A stretch of DNA of 64,000 nt from Dactylococcopsis salina PCC 8305 (GTDB taxonomy: Bacteria; Cyanobacteriota; Cyanobacteriia; Cyanobacteriales; Rubidibacteraceae): assembly GCF_000317615.1 (NCBI RefSeq), contig NC_019780.1, forward strand, positions 3,717,009-3,781,008. The letters run 5' to 3'. Both the position numbers and the translations under genes were made by a program. How positions within the stretch are numbered: position 1 is the stretch's first letter; the number at the start of each line of letters is the position of its first letter. Below are positions 9,257-17,605 of the stretch, in pieces. Under the pieces are notes generated by a model. The model saw only the letters and a list, made by a program, of their open reading frames with translations. It was not told the origin of the DNA and made no database searches.

Positions 9257-9688
9257 ATGCACAACCCTAATGAAATTCGATTTTTGGTACTTGGTTTAAT
9301 TAAAGATAATCAGAATCGTGTGTTTCTCTCGGAAGGATATGATACGACAAAGCAGGAGTATTTTTACCGCGCTTTAGGAGGAGGCGTTGAGTTTGGAGAA
9401 ATGAGTTTAGATGCCCTCAAACGGGAGTTTAAAGAGGAGTTAGATGCTGAGATTACTAACATTAAATATGTCAGTTGTTTAGAGAGTATTTTCTCTTTTA
9501 ATGGTCAGCCTGGACATGAGGTAATTCAACTCTATGAATGTGATTTTGTTGACCCCAAGTTTTATGAACTAGAAGCAGTGACGTTTAATGAGGGAAAAAG
9601 AAAAAAAGTTGCCCGTTGGGTTGATTTAGACAAGTGTTCCTCTGGAGAGTTAAAGGTTGTTCCAGAATTATTTAGAGAGTATCTTTAG
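9257..9688 (+). CDS. Nudix hydrolase
   Basis: 143 residues. A Nudix box occupies about residues 41-65 (GGGVEFGE, then REFKEEL), with the Mg-binding REx2EE-like acidic residues present. The family hydrolyses nucleoside diphosphates linked to another moiety; the substrate here is unknown. It starts 9 bases after hicA in the same direction and may be in the same transcript, but there is no known functional link. Confidence 0.88.
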   Translation: MHNPNEIRFLVLGLIKDNQNRVFLSEGYDTTKQEYFYRALGGGVEFGEMSLDALKREFKEELDAEITNIKYVSCLESIFSFNGQPGHEVIQLYECDFVDPKFYELEAVTFNEGKRKKVARWVDLDKCSSGELKVVPELFREYL

Positions 9689-9725
9689 AAAGATAATTCT
9701 TAATTGTGTAGGGGAGCCATTTCCC

Positions 9726-10061
9726 CTAAAATTTATTTAAGATGATAATGCCACTGATAATTAAGCTCAGTGCTAAAAGTTGATTGATTCCGAAGGGTTC
9801 ATTCCAGATTAAATGGGCTAAGTATGCAACGACAACATAACTGATGGAAACACTGGGAAAAGCAACGGAAAGAGGAATTTTTTTGAGTGCAAAAATGTAA
9901 AATAGCGCCGAGAGAAAGTAGAGAAATAATCCTCCGATGAGTTTTGGATCAAGGAAAAATAAGATTCCAGTGTTGCTTTTTAACGCACCAGATTTTAAAA
10001 GCAGTTGACCAAAAATCCCTCCCGTGATCGAGATTCCTAAAGCTAGATAGTGATAGAACAT
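9726..10061 (-). CDS. small multidrug resistance (EmrE/ArnE)-like membrane protein
   Basis: 111 residues with four predicted membrane helices (residues about 3-22, 37-58, 64-85 and 90-109). The GGIFGQLLLKSGA in helix 1 and IPLSVAFPSVSISYVVVA in helix 3 are SMR-like. The usual catalytic Glu of drug-exporting SMR proteins in helix 1 is not present (Gln/Lys region instead), so a lipid-linked sugar flippase of the ArnE/F kind fits better. The GT2 transferase just upstream on the same strand, which belongs to the polyprenyl-phosphate sugar transferase group, supports this. Inference from sequence and context. Confidence 0.65.
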   Translation of the reverse strand: MFYHYLALGISITGGIFGQLLLKSGALKSNTGILFFLDPKLIGGLFLYFLSALFYIFALKKIPLSVAFPSVSISYVVVAYLAHLIWNEPFGINQLLALSLIISGIIILNKF

Positions 10062-10174
10062 TTCTCCTTTAATTAAATTTTATTGATGTTGATTTCGCTA
10101 TTTTTCAGTTCAACCATATTTGAGATATACTATTTTTGAAAAGTCAAGTTACAGTAATAAAATCTGAATTGACG

Positions 10175-10199
10175 GTAGGGTTTGCCTTGCAAACCCTAC
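10175..10199. repeat. short perfect hairpin GTAGGGTTTGC / GCAAACCCTAC
   Basis: An 11-base stem with a 3-base CTT loop lies between the GT2 and SMR genes. No T-run follows on either strand, so a factor-independent terminator is not clear. It may be a small dispersed repeat; in cyanobacteria such hairpins are often mobile. The surrounding 170 bases show nothing else. Confidence 0.6.
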
Positions 10200-10232
10200 A
10201 AAATGTAACATCTACTTTTTAAATTGGTATTA

Positions 10233-11171
10233 TTATTGATCGATGCCAATTTTTTGGCTGATAATAAATAAAGGGCGGGCTTTTACTTCATCAAAAATTC
10301 GTCCAATATATTCTCCTAGTATTCCGATCGAAATTAGTTGAACTCCTCCTAAAAATAAAATGGCGATAATAATGGAGGTATAACCTGGTAATTGTTCTCT
10401 CACAGTGGGATCAAGTATCCAAGCAAATAAGTAATAAATTGCTACTAAAAAAGACAGAAGAGAAACGATGATTCCAAGAGAGGTAAAAACTTGGAGGGGA
10501 CGATATGAAAAGTTGATTAAACCATCAAAAGCTAAACGAATTAGTTTCCTAAAGGTATATTTAGCTTCGCCAGCTAAACGAGCATTTCTTTCATAAGGAA
10601 TCCCAATTTGTTTGTAACCGATCCAAGCTCTTAATCCTCGTACAAAACGATTTCTTTCTGGTAAGGAATTAAGATGATCAACAATGGTTCGATCGAGCAA
10701 ACAAAAATCGCCAGAATCTAGAGGAATTTTAACAGAAGACATCCAATTAAGCAAGCGATAAAAACTGTAGTAAGCTAGTTTTTTGTACCAGGCTTCTTTT
10801 CTTTTTTTACGAATTGCGTACACGACTTGATAACCTTGTTGCCATTGTTCTAAAAAATTGATAATTTGTTCAGGAGGGTCTTGCAAATCCCCATCCATCA
10901 CCACTATAATTTCCCCTGTGCTGTATTTTAAACCAGCACTAACGGCGGTTTGATGTCCAAAATTACGAGAAAAAGAAATTGCTTTTACCCGATCGTCTTT
11001 TTGATTTAATTTCTGGATAATTTCTAAACTGTAATCGCTGCTTCCATCATCAATAAAAATGACCTCATAATCTTGATTCCAGCCCGCAGAAGCCACTTTA
11101 ATTCGTTCATAGAGAATCTCTAAAATTCCTTGTTCGTTATAAATGGGAATGACCAAACTAATCATAATCAA
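10233..11171 (-). CDS. GT2 glycosyltransferase, polyprenyl-phosphate sugar transferase type (GtrB/ArnC/DPM1-like)
   Basis: 312 residues. The GT-A domain begins SLVIPIYNEQ and carries IDDGSSD (40-46) and MDGDLQDPP (92-100), followed by SGDFCLLDR and NRFVRGLRAWIGYKQ; two C-terminal membrane helices (about 227-255 and 265-290) end the protein. This matches transferases that move a sugar from a nucleotide donor to undecaprenyl phosphate. The product would be flipped (possibly by the neighbouring SMR-like protein) and used by a GT-C enzyme. The divergent large membrane protein starting 15 bases away is a candidate acceptor enzyme. Start at 11171 or the second Met (11165) are both possible. Confidence 0.87.
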   Translation of the reverse strand: MIMISLVIPIYNEQGILEILYERIKVASAGWNQDYEVIFIDDGSSDYSLEIIQKLNQKDDRVKAISFSRNFGHQTAVSAGLKYSTGEIIVVMDGDLQDPPEQIINFLEQWQQGYQVVYAIRKKRKEAWYKKLAYYSFYRLLNWMSSVKIPLDSGDFCLLDRTIVDHLNSLPERNRFVRGLRAWIGYKQIGIPYERNARLAGEAKYTFRKLIRLAFDGLINFSYRPLQVFTSLGIIVSLLSFLVAIYYLFAWILDPTVREQLPGYTSIIIAILFLGGVQLISIGILGEYIGRIFDEVKARPLFIISQKIGIDQ

Positions 11172-11186
11172 TTCAATCCTAAAATA

Positions 11187-12779
11187 ATGAGATTATTAGC
11201 TCGTAAAATTGACTATAAATTCCTACAAGCGGTTTTAATTACAACTCTCTTTATAGCATTGGGATTTATCTTAGAAGAAAACATGGGGCGAGTCAATGAA
11301 GTTGATATCCTCACTTTTTCTCGACAACAGATTAATCCTCAATGGTTACAAGAGGACTGGTATTATAATCTTCCTGCGGGGTATCGCACTCCTTTTGTCC
11401 TTATTTTTGGTTCATTAGCAACTCAATTTGGCTTATTATTTACGTCAATTGTTGGTCGTTTTTTCGGTTATTTTCTCTTAGCGATCGGTTTAACTTTTTT
11501 AGCAAAACAAATTCAATCAACTTTGCTGACTCTTCTCCTAGGAATGACACTTTTCTTATATGTAAAAAATGACCAGGGATTGGTAGCAGGTGAATGGTTA
11601 ACTCGTGGAATTGAACCGAAAGTAATTGCTTATAGTTTTCTATTCATTGGTTTCGGGTTTCTCTTAAAACGTTTTTATATCTGGATGGCTTTATTTCTCG
11701 GTTTAGCTACCACTTTTCATATTTTAGTGGGAGGATGGTCAGTTTTAGCAGTCATCGTTTTTTTATTATTGCGCGATCGAAGTTCATTCGCAGAATTTCC
11801 TAATAATGTCTGCATGGGATTAGCTTATTTCTTGGCAACGTTACCCGCGATTCCTCATATTATTAAACAACTGACTTTAGATGTTCCTAATACCATTGAT
11901 GTTTCTCCCTCATTCATTTATGTCTATTTGCGAAACCCTCATCATCTTAATCCTTTATCTTGGTCTAATGATTGGTGGTGGGAACTCTTAATTTATCTGC
12001 CGATATTTTCTCTGGTTTTAGTTTTTATGTCTCGCCAAAGAAAAAGGCTTTCTTCTCAACATTTTGACTTAGCTATTTTAGCAGGAACATTAATGATTCC
12101 TTTTTGGCTTGGATTGATCGTTTCTCCTTTTGATCAAGAAGGAAAATTTTTACAATATTATCCTTTTCGAGTGGGAGATGTTCTGTTTCCTTTAATCACT
12201 TCTTTTTTGTTAATTTCAGCGTTAGAAAAAGGCAGTAAAGGAATCGCCAAAAAAATTTTTATTTTTCTCGGTATTGCTGTTTTAACTGTTACTTGTGTCA
12301 TTCAAGGTCAAGATTTTTACGAAACTTTTATCGAGCTAAAAAACTTCCCCAGTAATCCACAATCAGTTAATCAAGAATGGAAGGAAATGTGTTATTGGAT
12401 TAAAGAAAACACGCCTAAAGATAGTGTTTTCATCTCTCATCCTGTTGATGGAGTTAGTTTTAGTTGGTTAAGTGAACGGGGGACGATCGCGAAATATAAA
12501 TTGATGCCTCCGAGTAGTCTTCCTGTTTTAGAATGGTATCAACGTTTAAATGATTTAAGTGGAGATATTAATCCTTGGCAAACTCAAGGTAAAAGAAATC
12601 TCAATAAAGATGATTTTGCAACCGCAATGAGTGAAGGTTATCAGGGCTTAACCACAAAACAAGTTGATACTTTAATGGTCAAATACAAAGCCAATTATGC
12701 GGTAACAAATGCTCAACATAAACTGAATTTCCCCATTATTCACAAAAACTCCCGTTATCTTCTTTACCAGAAAAAATAA
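11187..12779 (+). CDS. large multi-spanning membrane protein, GT-C-like topology
   Basis: About 530 residues from the ATG at 11187 (MRLLARK); an upstream GTG/ATG at 11130 would overlap the divergent GT2 gene and is less likely. One N-terminal helix, a loop with NEVDILTFSRQQINPQWLQ, roughly ten helices, and a soluble C-terminal part from about 400 (ENTPKDSVFISHP...). The same plan is seen at 5360-7096. Divergent head-to-head arrangement with a GT2/SMR pair suggests a role in transferring a lipid-linked sugar at the outer face of the membrane, but this is inference. Confidence 0.6.
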   Translation: MRLLARKIDYKFLQAVLITTLFIALGFILEENMGRVNEVDILTFSRQQINPQWLQEDWYYNLPAGYRTPFVLIFGSLATQFGLLFTSIVGRFFGYFLLAIGLTFLAKQIQSTLLTLLLGMTLFLYVKNDQGLVAGEWLTRGIEPKVIAYSFLFIGFGFLLKRFYIWMALFLGLATTFHILVGGWSVLAVIVFLLLRDRSSFAEFPNNVCMGLAYFLATLPAIPHIIKQLTLDVPNTIDVSPSFIYVYLRNPHHLNPLSWSNDWWWELLIYLPIFSLVLVFMSRQRKRLSSQHFDLAILAGTLMIPFWLGLIVSPFDQEGKFLQYYPFRVGDVLFPLITSFLLISALEKGSKGIAKKIFIFLGIAVLTVTCVIQGQDFYETFIELKNFPSNPQSVNQEWKEMCYWIKENTPKDSVFISHPVDGVSFSWLSERGTIAKYKLMPPSSLPVLEWYQRLNDLSGDINPWQTQGKRNLNKDDFATAMSEGYQGLTTKQVDTLMVKYKANYAVTNAQHKLNFPIIHKNSRYLLYQKK

Positions 12780-12790
12780 TTCTCTGTCAT

Positions 12791-13903
12791 CTACAAAACG
12801 GATACCATATCATCCCGATGAATCACAGTTTCGGCGCTGGTATAACCTAAAATTAAAGGGATTTTTTCGGATTTATGTCCCTGAATTTGTCTAATTTCTG
12901 CGCTGCTATAATTGGTTAATCCTCGGGCAATTTCTTTCCCTTCACTGTCACATAAGGTGACGGCTTCTCCTGCTTGGAAGTCTCCCTCAACATGAGTGAT
13001 TCCAGCAGGTAATAAAGATTTACCTCGATCGCGTATCGCTTTGACAGCACCGTGATCGAGATATAATTCACCAACTGGGACTAAACTATAAGCAATCCAA
13101 CGTTTACGGGCATTTTCTCCGCGCGGTTGGGCTTCAAATTGAGTTCCGATCGAGGCGCCTGATAAAATTTGATGAATCTCTTGTGGTCTTCGTCCATGGG
13201 TGATCACCGTTTTCACTCCCGCACCTGTAGCGATTCGCGCGGCTTCCAATTTCGTCACCATGCCACCAGTTCCCCATTGTGACCCACTTTTCCCAGCATT
13301 GGCTTGTAATTCTTCTAACTCTTTTCGGGTGACGACTTTCTTGATCGGTTCTGCTTCGGGGTCATTTCTGGGATCAGCAGAATAGAGTCGATCGACATCT
13401 GTCAGGAGAAACAAGTAATCTGCTTCCACTAAACTCGCCACTAATGCTGACATGGTGTCATTGTCGCCAAAGTTTAACTCCTCCACCGCGACTGTATCGT
13501 TTTCATTGACGATGGGAATCACTTCTAAATCTAACAGAGACTGAAAGGTGTTGTAGATATTAACATAAGAATTGCGCTGGATTAATTCTTGACGAGTGAG
13601 TAACACTTGCGCGATCGGTTGTCGTAGCGTGGAAAACAGATCATCATAAATTCTGATCAGTCTCCCTTGTCCCACTGCTGCCACTGCTTGATTTAGCGCG
13701 ATCGTGCGGGGACGTTCTTTTAAGTGTAACCGTTCGCACCCCACTCCTGTTGCACCAGAGGAAACTAAAATCACCCTCATCCCGTTCGATCGAAGTTCGG
13801 TGAGGGTTTCTGCTAAGGTGGCAATGGTTGCGATCGCCAGTGATCCTGTTTCTGGCTGGGTGACGCTAGACGTGCCGATTTTAACAACTATGGTTTGAGA
13901 CAT
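12791..13903 (-). CDS. proB: glutamate 5-kinase
   Basis: 370 residues from the ATG at 13903 ([15 protein letters not shown]); an in-frame ATG 13 codons upstream gives a hydrophobic extension foreign to the family. Amino acid kinase domain with [37 protein letters not shown] and [12 protein letters not shown], then a C-terminal PUA domain (about 280-370). It phosphorylates L-glutamate, the first step of proline synthesis, and is normally feedback-inhibited by proline. Proline biosynthesis is relevant in a salt-adapted cell, though betaine is probably the main osmolyte. It is convergent with the upstream membrane protein gene. Confidence 0.96.
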   Translation of the reverse strand: MSQTIVVKIGTSSVTQPETGSLAIATIATLAETLTELRSNGMRVILVSSGATGVGCERLHLKERPRTIALNQAVAAVGQGRLIRIYDDLFSTLRQPIAQVLLTRQELIQRNSYVNIYNTFQSLLDLEVIPIVNENDTVAVEELNFGDNDTMSALVASLVEADYLFLLTDVDRLYSADPRNDPEAEPIKKVVTRKELEELQANAGKSGSQWGTGGMVTKLEAARIATGAGVKTVITHGRRPQEIHQILSGASIGTQFEAQPRGENARKRWIAYSLVPVGELYLDHGAVKAIRDRGKSLLPAGITHVEGDFQAGEAVTLCDSEGKEIARGLTNYSSAEIRQIQGHKSEKIPLILGYTSAETVIHRDDMVSVL

Positions 13904-14096
13904 AAATAATAATAGAGAAATATCTATAAACAACGAGGGCAATCACCCAAAACTGATTGGATAACCGCCCCCATTGTCTCTAATTTTCGTATATTTAGGG
14001 TCTTTATCTGGGCTGACCCCATTTGTATCGTTTTTTATATTTGCATATCCGTTTTTAACGTCATTATTCCTTTATATTTTTTTATATTTTCCCCGA

Positions 14097-14642
14097 TTAG
14101 GACTTGTTAGGTTGGGATCGCGCTGTGTTCTGGTATTTCAGACTAACTCCCAACCATTGAGAAATCTGAACTTCGAGACGGCGGATCGGATAGCTTCGAT
14201 CGAGCGTTGCGGGATCAACCATCGGTTCAACTAGGATCGTAAACATTTTTAATCGGTTTCCCGCTAAAACATCAGTAAACACGCGATCGCCCACCATCGC
14301 AATTGCACTCACGGGTAATTCCATTCCAGTCGCCGCCTCCCGTAAACATTTCCGAGACGGCTTTCTTGCCCCTAAAATGTAGGGAAGATTTAACGATTCT
14401 GCAATCCCACCAATGCGACTTTCACTGAGATTATTACTCACCAACCAAATTTTAGCCACTTGGCGAGTCTCATCAATCCAAGTCATTAACTCCTCAGAGG
14501 CTTGACGAGACTTTAAGGGAACTAACGTTTCATCCACATCTAGAATCAAACCCTTTAATTGATGTTGTTTTAAGATATCAGCACTCAGGTAAATCACAGG
14601 TTTTCCTAGTACCAAACTCGGCTGTAATAAATCAGTAAACAT
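14097..14642 (-). CDS. yqeG: YqeG family HAD IIIA phosphatase
   Basis: 181 residues. The HAD motif I LDVDETLVPL (Asp35, Asp37) is followed by the motif II SNN region (WLVSNN) and by AMVGDRVFTDVLAGN (motif IV). The family includes bacterial YqeG and plant phosphatidylglycerophosphate phosphatase PTPMT-like/PGPP1, so a role in phosphatidylglycerol synthesis is plausible. The start codon at 14642 directly follows a heptamer repeat array with no Shine-Dalgarno sequence, which is unusual (see the adjacent repeat). Confidence 0.85.
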   Translation of the reverse strand: MFTDLLQPSLVLGKPVIYLSADILKQHQLKGLILDVDETLVPLKSRQASEELMTWIDETRQVAKIWLVSNNLSESRIGGIAESLNLPYILGARKPSRKCLREAATGMELPVSAIAMVGDRVFTDVLAGNRLKMFTILVEPMVDPATLDRSYPIRRLEVQISQWLGVSLKYQNTARSQPNKS

Positions 14643-14737
14643 TGGTTATTGGTTATTGGTTATTGGTTATTGGTTATTGGTTATTCGTTATTTGTTACTG
14701 GTTATTTGTTACTGGTTATTCGTTATTCGTTATTTGT
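14643..14737. repeat. heptamer tandem repeat array abutting the yqeG start
   Basis: On the minus strand the array reads as repeated AACCAAT units, degenerating outward into AACAAAT, AACGAAT and AACCAGT units. It reaches the base before the yqeG ATG, so it forms the 5-prime leader. The unit size and degeneracy resemble the short tandemly repeated repetitive (STRR) heptanucleotides known in cyanobacteria. Similar arrays abut rplP and adk. Confidence 0.85.
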
Positions 14738-14769
14738 GTAAGGATTTCCTCTAGAACGTCTCTACATTA

Positions 14770-15001
14770 GGGTCTGCTGAATAAAGCTGAAAGGTTTACT
14801 AAATAAGGATTTGAGGCGATTCAGTTCAGGTAAAAATGCAAGTTCATTGATTGTTCAATCCTCACGCACCTTGCATCAAAACCTTAAACTCCTACCGACA
14901 AATCAACCCTCTTGCCTTTTGCCTTTTGCCTCTTGCCTTTTGCCTTTTGCCTCTTGCCTCTTGCCTTACTCAACCCACCAATGGACTTTTTCAGCAACCC
15001 C
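14770..15001. mobile_element. 232-bp MITE-like element with 7-bp target duplication
   Basis: The left end GGGTCTGCTGAATAAAGC and the inverted right end GGGGTTGCTGAAAAAGTCC are imperfect inverted repeats (13 of 18 positions). The flanks are the direct repeat TACATTA (14763-14769 and 15002-15008). The interior holds runs of CTTGCCTTTTGCC units and no gene. The right-hand duplication overlaps the TAA stop (15006-15008) of the YyaL-type gene, so the insertion landed at the very end of that gene without breaking it. The mobilising transposase family is not identified. Confidence 0.65.
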
Positions 15002-15005
15002 TACA

Positions 15006-17042
15006 TTATTCATCAATTTGTGTCATCAATTGTTCAAGAGTCATCGCTGGTTCTAAACAAGTTAACCCCTTACAAACTAATCCTACCGCCTGCTTTGGTA
15101 AAGCCGTTTCCACTTGATAAACACAAGTGGGAAGATATTGAGGAATTAAGGTTTGTAACTGTTCTAACGTTGAACGCACCAAAGTTCCGTGCAAATACCA
15201 ATCTAACCCCGAAAATAATCCTGGGCAGGCTTGGGGAGACTGTTCCATGATACTACTAAAAGCCTGTAATGTTTTTTCTGCACTCGCCACATAATCGGTT
15301 TTTTCCGTTAACTCAAACAGACGCACCAAGTTCGCAACGGCTACCCCATTCGCTGCTGGCGTGGCATTATCAATATAAGTTCGTTCTCGTATAATTAAAT
15401 CGCTACTATTGTCCTTTGCGGTGTTGAAATAGCCTCCCGTTTCTGAACTCCACAAATACTCATCAAACGTTGCTTGGAGTTGGGTGGCTTGATCTAACCA
15501 TTGCGTTTGTTCAGGATGACAGCAATATAAATCAAGTAATGCTTTAATGAATAAGGCGTAATCTTCTGATTGAGCAGAAACGGTCGCTTTTCCATCATAG
15601 TTGAGACGATAAAAACGCCCTGCTACCCATTGATTTTCCCCAATAAAGTTCGCCGCCTTAACCGCACATTCCCAGTAAGTTTTCTCCCCAAATACAGCAT
15701 AAGCTCTCGCTAATCCCGAAATCATTAAACTATTCCAAGCCGTAATCATTTTGGTGTCAGTCACGGGAGGAATGCGACCTTCCCAAGCCGTTTGTTTCGC
15801 TTCGGTGTTATTCGTTGCTGGGGGAAAAGGGGTCACGGGTGAGGAAAGATTACCATAACGGGCGTTAAAGAGCTTTTTAAGCGCGGTTTCACTGGGACTG
15901 GATAGTTCACCTCCTGTTTGCCGTTGGAGGACGTTATTGCCCTCAAAATTGCCTTCAGAGGTGACGGTAAACTCTGATTGCAGTGCGTTTAATTCTTCAG
16001 GGGTGAGGAGGCTTTCTAATTCTTGGTAAGACCACACATAAAATGCGCCTTCTTCTGGTTCGGCTTCTTCAGAAGTGGTAAAGCTATCTGCATCTTGGGA
16101 GGCGTAAAAATAACCTTCAGGGGCGGTCATTTCTCGTTGTAACCATTGTACGGCGTGCGCGATCGCGCTGGCAAAGGCGGGTTCTTTGACTCCACTACTC
16201 CACAAATTAGCGAGATATTCCATAATCTGCCCGTTATCGTAGAGCATTTTCTCAAAATGGGGAACTGTCCAAGTGCCATCAACGGTGTAGCGATGAAATC
16301 CGCCGCCAACATGATCATAGATTCCCCCTAATGTTAAATCCATTCCCCGTTGGGTGGTAATCGCTTCGGCATCATAACGCGATTCATCGGAAAATTGTGT
16401 TTTTCGTCGGGCGAGTTGCGCGTGAGGAATCATGGGAAAACTAGGCGGTGTCCCACGACTGCTGGTAATTCCGACGGCGGTTTCAAGACCTTTGATCAGT
16501 AGTTCGCGGTTGAGAGGGGTTTCTGAGGAGGGAAGGGTTGCGGAACGTTGGAGTAAGGTCATCACTTCTCCCTTAAAGGAATTGAGTTTTTCCTTTTCTT
16601 GGTCGTAAAATCGACGGATTGCTTGTAGAATTTGCAAGAAGCCAGGACGACCATAACGGGGTTCAAGGGGAAAATAAGTGCCACCATAAAAGGGAACTCG
16701 ATCGTGTGGGGTAAGAAAGATGTTTAGGGGCCAACCGCCTTGTCCCGTCATCATCTGTAACGCCTGCATATAAATGCTATCAAGATCGGGGCGCTCTTCT
16801 CGATCGACCTTAATCGGGATAAAATTCTCATTGAGGTATTGCGCGATCGTACTGTCGGAAAAGGCTTCTCCTTCCATTACCGTACACCAATGGCAACTGG
16901 AATAACCCACCGATAAGAAAATGGGTTTATCTTCATTTTTCGCTTTTTCTAACGCTTCCGAACACCAATACCACCAATCAATGGGGTTTTCCGCGTGTTT
17001 ACGAAGATAAAGACTTTGGGTTTCGGCGAGACGGTTGGTCAT
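15006..17042 (-). CDS. thioredoxin domain-containing protein, YyaL/DUF255 family
   Basis: 678 residues. The N-terminal thioredoxin-like domain (DUF255) has SSCHWCTVMEGE with Cys50-x-x-Cys53, then DREERPDLD and GQGGWPLNIFLTP. The remainder is a six-hairpin glycosidase-like alpha/alpha barrel with FPMIPHAQL, GGFHRYTVDGTWTVPHFEKM and LYDNGQ. The family is widespread (bacterial YyaL, human SPATA20) with uncertain function. The stop codon lies in the target duplication of a MITE-like insertion, and the C-terminus (MTQIDE) may be slightly changed by it. The upstream region is a low-complexity repeat. Confidence 0.92.
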   Translation of the reverse strand: MTNRLAETQSLYLRKHAENPIDWWYWCSEALEKAKNEDKPIFLSVGYSSCHWCTVMEGEAFSDSTIAQYLNENFIPIKVDREERPDLDSIYMQALQMMTGQGGWPLNIFLTPHDRVPFYGGTYFPLEPRYGRPGFLQILQAIRRFYDQEKEKLNSFKGEVMTLLQRSATLPSSETPLNRELLIKGLETAVGITSSRGTPPSFPMIPHAQLARRKTQFSDESRYDAEAITTQRGMDLTLGGIYDHVGGGFHRYTVDGTWTVPHFEKMLYDNGQIMEYLANLWSSGVKEPAFASAIAHAVQWLQREMTAPEGYFYASQDADSFTTSEEAEPEEGAFYVWSYQELESLLTPEELNALQSEFTVTSEGNFEGNNVLQRQTGGELSSPSETALKKLFNARYGNLSSPVTPFPPATNNTEAKQTAWEGRIPPVTDTKMITAWNSLMISGLARAYAVFGEKTYWECAVKAANFIGENQWVAGRFYRLNYDGKATVSAQSEDYALFIKALLDLYCCHPEQTQWLDQATQLQATFDEYLWSSETGGYFNTAKDNSSDLIIRERTYIDNATPAANGVAVANLVRLFELTEKTDYVASAEKTLQAFSSIMEQSPQACPGLFSGLDWYLHGTLVRSTLEQLQTLIPQYLPTCVYQVETALPKQAVGLVCKGLTCLEPAMTLEQLMTQIDE

Positions 17043-17098
17043 TGTTTTTGCTCAGAGTGCATCATTTCTCAGTTTGACACAGCGATCGACCCCTTGAT

Positions 17099-17199
17099 CA
17101 TTCCCCCAAGACAAGGGAGATGGGGGAGACAAGGGAGATGGGGGAGACAAGGGAGATGGGGGAGATGGGGGAGACAAGGGAGATGGGGGAGATGGGGGA
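17099..17199. repeat. GGGAGA(T/C)-rich tandem repeat upstream of the YyaL-type gene
   Basis: About six copies of an 18-bp unit (AGACAAGGGAGATGGGGG and a shortened form) fill the space between the YyaL-type start and the small gene upstream. The G-rich strand could form G-quadruplex-like structures; no gene is present. Confidence 0.8.
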
Positions 17200-17208
17200 T
17201 TAATCAAA

Positions 17209-17451
17209 TTAATTCTCCTTCCCCAGACTTTCCCACGCTTGCGCCACAATAGCACTAAGCCACCGTCTTTGTTCCGGTTCTAACCAATGATCGTCGGCTA
17301 ACACTTCTGCGGTTAGTTCATCTAGGGTTTGTCCTTGAGAACGGGCGATTTGAACCACTCCTGCGATCGCGGCGGCGATGAGTTCTTCATCAACAGGGTT
17401 CTCTTTCAGGGCTTCTATTTCTTCTGCTGTCGCTGGGATGGGATAATTCAT
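17209..17451 (-). CDS. small conserved hypothetical protein
   Basis: 80 residues, acidic and alpha-helical, with VDEELIAAAIAGVVQIARSQ and DELTAEVLADDHWLEPEQRRW. No family name is recognised; similar short proteins next to YyaL-type genes occur in cyanobacteria to my recollection. It lies upstream of and collinear with the YyaL-type gene, with about 165 bases of repeat between. Function unknown. Confidence 0.6.
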   Translation of the reverse strand: MNYPIPATAEEIEALKENPVDEELIAAAIAGVVQIARSQGQTLDELTAEVLADDHWLEPEQRRWLSAIVAQAWESLGKEN

Positions 17452-17605
17452 AGCTGGTTTATAAGACAGTGTCTTTTCTTAAAAAATGATAAGTATGTAA
17501 ACTTTTATTAAAGGATTTTAATTTTTAGTATCTGAAAGTTTAGCGTACTTTACCCCGATTTGACTCCGTAATTCTTACAAATTTATTCTGATCTAAAAGA
17601 CAATC

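Noticed and set aside
14811..15250. Overlapping Leu/Pro-rich frames
   Set aside because: They translate CTTGCC repeats of the MITE-like element or the complement of the YyaL-type gene.
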